Of a stretch of DNA of 15,777 nt, positions 14,255 to 15,777 are shown piece by piece; within the stretch, counting starts at the first letter, position 1, and every line of letters begins with the position of its first letter. Below the pieces are notes generated by a model. The model saw only the letters and a program-made list of their open reading frames with translations, was not told the origin of the DNA and did no database searches. Origin of the DNA: DATLCI01 sp046714215. GTDB lineage: Bacteria > Acidobacteriota > Terriglobia > Terriglobales > Acidobacteriaceae. The DNA lies in assembly GCA_046714215.1 (NCBI GenBank), contig JBKKBM010000018.1, positions 1 to 15,777 of the forward strand, given 5' to 3'. The translations under genes and the position numbers were made by a program.

Positions 14255-15427
14255 GTGAACCCGACCAGCACGTCCGCGCTCCGCCTCGCTTCCCGACTGG
14301 AAACCGTTGGTTTTTCTGACATTGTGCAGATCCGCAACAAGGTGATGGAGTTGCGCGCGCAGGGGAAACCAGTCCATCAGTTCGAGGGTGGTGAGCCGTT
14401 CATGCCCACGCCGGAGCCGATCAAGCAGGCCATGGACCTGGCGCTGGCGGAGAACAAGACGCGCTATGCGGCGTCGTCGGGCGTGGTGGAATTGCGCCAG
14501 GCCATCGCTCAGAAAGTCGCCGAACGCAACCACCTGGCCATCACCACGGATGATGTGATCGTGGTCAACGGGGGCATGCACGGACTCTTCGGCTCGTTCC
14601 AGACGGTGCTGGATCCGGGCGACGAAGTGCTCATGTTCTCACCCTTCTGGACGCCCATCAAAGACCTCATCCACTTCTGCCAGGCGAAACCGGTGTTCGT
14701 CTCGACCGAAGAGGCGCGGGCCAATGGACTGGCCAAGACGCTGGCGCGCCACACGACCGCGCGAACCCGCGGGCTCTACTACAACACCCCGCAGAACCCC
14801 AGCGGAGTGGTGTTCAGTCGCCCGGAAGCGCAGGAAGTCGCGGCGTTCACCCAGGAGCGCGACCTCATCGTATTTGCCGATGAAGCCTATGAAGACCTGG
14901 TCTACGATGGCGAGCATGTATCCATCGCCTCGCTCACGGGCATGGCGGAGCGCACCATCACTTCGTTCACCATGTCAAAGTCGTTTGCCATGACGGGCTG
15001 GCGGCTGGGTTATGTGGTAGCCAAAGAACCGTGGATGACGGGCCTGCGTAAGACGACTTTGTATTCGACCAACGGCGTTTCTACGCCCACACAGTGGGCG
15101 GGCGTCGCAGCGATGCAGATCTCCGCGGATTATCTGGCGAAGTCGCGCGAAGAATATCGCCAGCGCCGCGACCTCATGATCACTGGCCTCAATGCCATTG
15201 GCCTCAAGTGCGCCACGCCTCCGGGCGCTTTCTATGCCTTCCCGGATGTAAGCTCCGTTGACCGCGACAGCCGCAAGGCAGCAGCCAAGCTGCTGGACGC
15301 CGCCCAAGTCGCAACCGTTCCCGGCATCGTCTTCGGCGAACACGGCGAAAGTCATCTGCGCTTCAGTTTTTCGACTACGCAGGAAGCGATCCAGACCGGG
15401 CTGGATTCACTGAAGAAGAATCTGTAG
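14255..15427 (+). CDS. PLP-dependent class I/II aminotransferase, aspartate-aminotransferase-like
   Basis: From the GTG at 14255 the protein is 390 residues, the normal size of fold-type I aminotransferases. The frame is open to a TTG at 14174, but that stretch is occupied by a promoter and adds residues unlike the family. Motifs: FEGGEPFMPTPEPI (43-56), the N-terminal substrate loop; GGMHGLF (106-112), PLP phosphate region; YYNTPQNPSG with Asn181; FADEAYEDLVYDG with Asp209, which pairs with the pyridine nitrogen; SMS-type SFTMSKSFAMTGWRLGY with Schiff-base Lys242 and Arg250; and HLRFSFS with Arg369, which binds the substrate carboxylate. It transfers amino groups between an amino acid and 2-oxoglutarate in the cytoplasm. 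The exact substrate (aspartate, aromatic, alanine or other) cannot be fixed from sequence. It follows the M28 gene but is separated by a terminator, so it is an independent unit. Confidence 0.92.
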   Translation: MNPTSTSALRLASRLETVGFSDIVQIRNKVMELRAQGKPVHQFEGGEPFMPTPEPIKQAMDLALAENKTRYAASSGVVELRQAIAQKVAERNHLAITTDDVIVVNGGMHGLFGSFQTVLDPGDEVLMFSPFWTPIKDLIHFCQAKPVFVSTEEARANGLAKTLARHTTARTRGLYYNTPQNPSGVVFSRPEAQEVAAFTQERDLIVFADEAYEDLVYDGEHVSIASLTGMAERTITSFTMSKSFAMTGWRLGYVVAKEPWMTGLRKTTLYSTNGVSTPTQWAGVAAMQISADYLAKSREEYRQRRDLMITGLNAIGLKCATPPGAFYAFPDVSSVDRDSRKAAAKLLDAAQVATVPGIVFGEHGESHLRFSFSTTQEAIQTGLDSLKKNL

Positions 15428-15471
15428 TTTTATTTTTCCCCGAGCGAATCGCGAGCGTAAGTGAGCGGAGA

Positions 15472-15510
15472 CGAGGGATCCCTACCCTCGCGAAAGGATT
15501 GATCCTTTTT
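15472..15510 (+). terminator. Probable terminator after the aminotransferase gene
   Basis: CGAGGG (15472-15477) pairs with CCCTCG (15485-15490). Directly after, AAAGGAT (15493-15499) and ATCCTTT (15502-15508) form a second stem running into TTTTT. The second hairpin with its T-tract is the likelier terminator. The region from here to 15673 shows no gene; it contains CCGCA-AA-TGCGG (15646-15657), a small inverted repeat close to the next RBS. Confidence 0.6.
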
Positions 15511-15673
15511 CCCCGTTTCGGAATGTGCAATTGTGAACATTTCCCCTCGCACTTATTGCTTGTTTCCCTGCGATCTCACCCCACCCCGCGACTCCGGATC
15601 ACATCACACTCACCAGCGTCTTTCACTTCCCCTGGACGTTGCCTGCCGCAAATGCGGTGGTCGGAGGTCCGGC

Positions 15674-15777
15674 ATGTTGACGCGTCCGCAATTCACCCAA
15701 CTGGTGACCATCGCAACCCTGTTCGTATTCCTCATTGGCTGCCGCGGACTGAATACCGCCAGCACTCCGGCGAGTAC
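15674..15777 (+). CDS. Lipoprotein of unknown function, N-terminal fragment (runs off window)
   Basis: The ATG is preceded by GGAGG (15663-15667) at 6 nt. The first residues MLTRPQFTQLVTIATLFVF lead into a lipobox, LIGC, with the cysteine at residue 23, followed by RGLNTASTPAS, a low-complexity linker. It is therefore probably a signal-peptidase-II-processed lipoprotein. Only 34 codons are in the window, so the mature domain is unknown. Confidence 0.78.
   Translation, partial: MLTRPQFTQLVTIATLFVFLIGCRGLNTASTPAS

Overview
The window is about 15.8 kb of high-GC bacterial chromosome with a dense set of genes on both strands. It most likely comes from an acidobacterium (Acidobacteriota, Terriglobia/Koribacter-like). 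I base this on overall protein flavour: a Crp/Fnr regulator of the type common in that phylum, paired exported S9 and M28 peptidases, and intergenic spaces filled with short palindromes such as GGCTGAAGCC and CCCGGCACTTCGTGCCGGG. No rRNA, tRNA, CRISPR array, transposase or phage gene is visible. The taxonomic call is inference, not a search result.

Layout. (1) 1-2339: the 3' end of a dihydropyrimidinase gene on + meets, with a one-base gap, a minus-strand pair made of a CoA-acylating (methyl)malonate-semialdehyde dehydrogenase gene and a small secreted hypothetical protein. The two enzymes fit a reductive pyrimidine catabolic locus. (2) 2340-2673: palindrome-rich intergenic repeats. (3) 2674-4958: a cytoplasmic zinc-metallopeptidase-like protein followed by a D-Ala-D-Ala-ligase-like ATP-grasp enzyme with a lysine-rich insert. 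This is the most interesting pair in the window, possibly a make-and-break system for an unknown amide bond. (4) 4959-6802: a Crp/Fnr regulator whose best ribosome-binding site and GTG start are out of frame with its body, a small lysine-rich protein on the minus strand, and a degenerate response-regulator receiver. (5) 6803-8526: a RhlE-type DEAD-box RNA helicase with an extended -10 promoter, a long leader and a clear terminator, then a second palindrome cluster. (6) 8527-9930: a CPA2-type cation/proton antiporter carrying an in-frame 18-bp triplication. (7) 10123-14111: divergent exported prolyl oligopeptidase (S9, minus) and M28 metallopeptidase (plus), with direct repeats and a perfect 10-bp-arm inverted repeat at the M28 start. 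(8) 14174-15427: a class I aminotransferase with its own promoter. (9) 15674-end: the start of a lipoprotein gene cut by the window edge.

Most genes are housekeeping or catabolic. S9 and M28 peptidases plus an aminotransferase fit growth on peptides and amino acids, and dihydropyrimidinase with MmsA fits use of pyrimidines as a carbon and nitrogen source. The points that deserve a second look are the metallopeptidase/ATP-grasp pair, the apparent frameshift in the Crp/Fnr gene, the hairpin at the M28 start codon, and the repeated palindrome modules.
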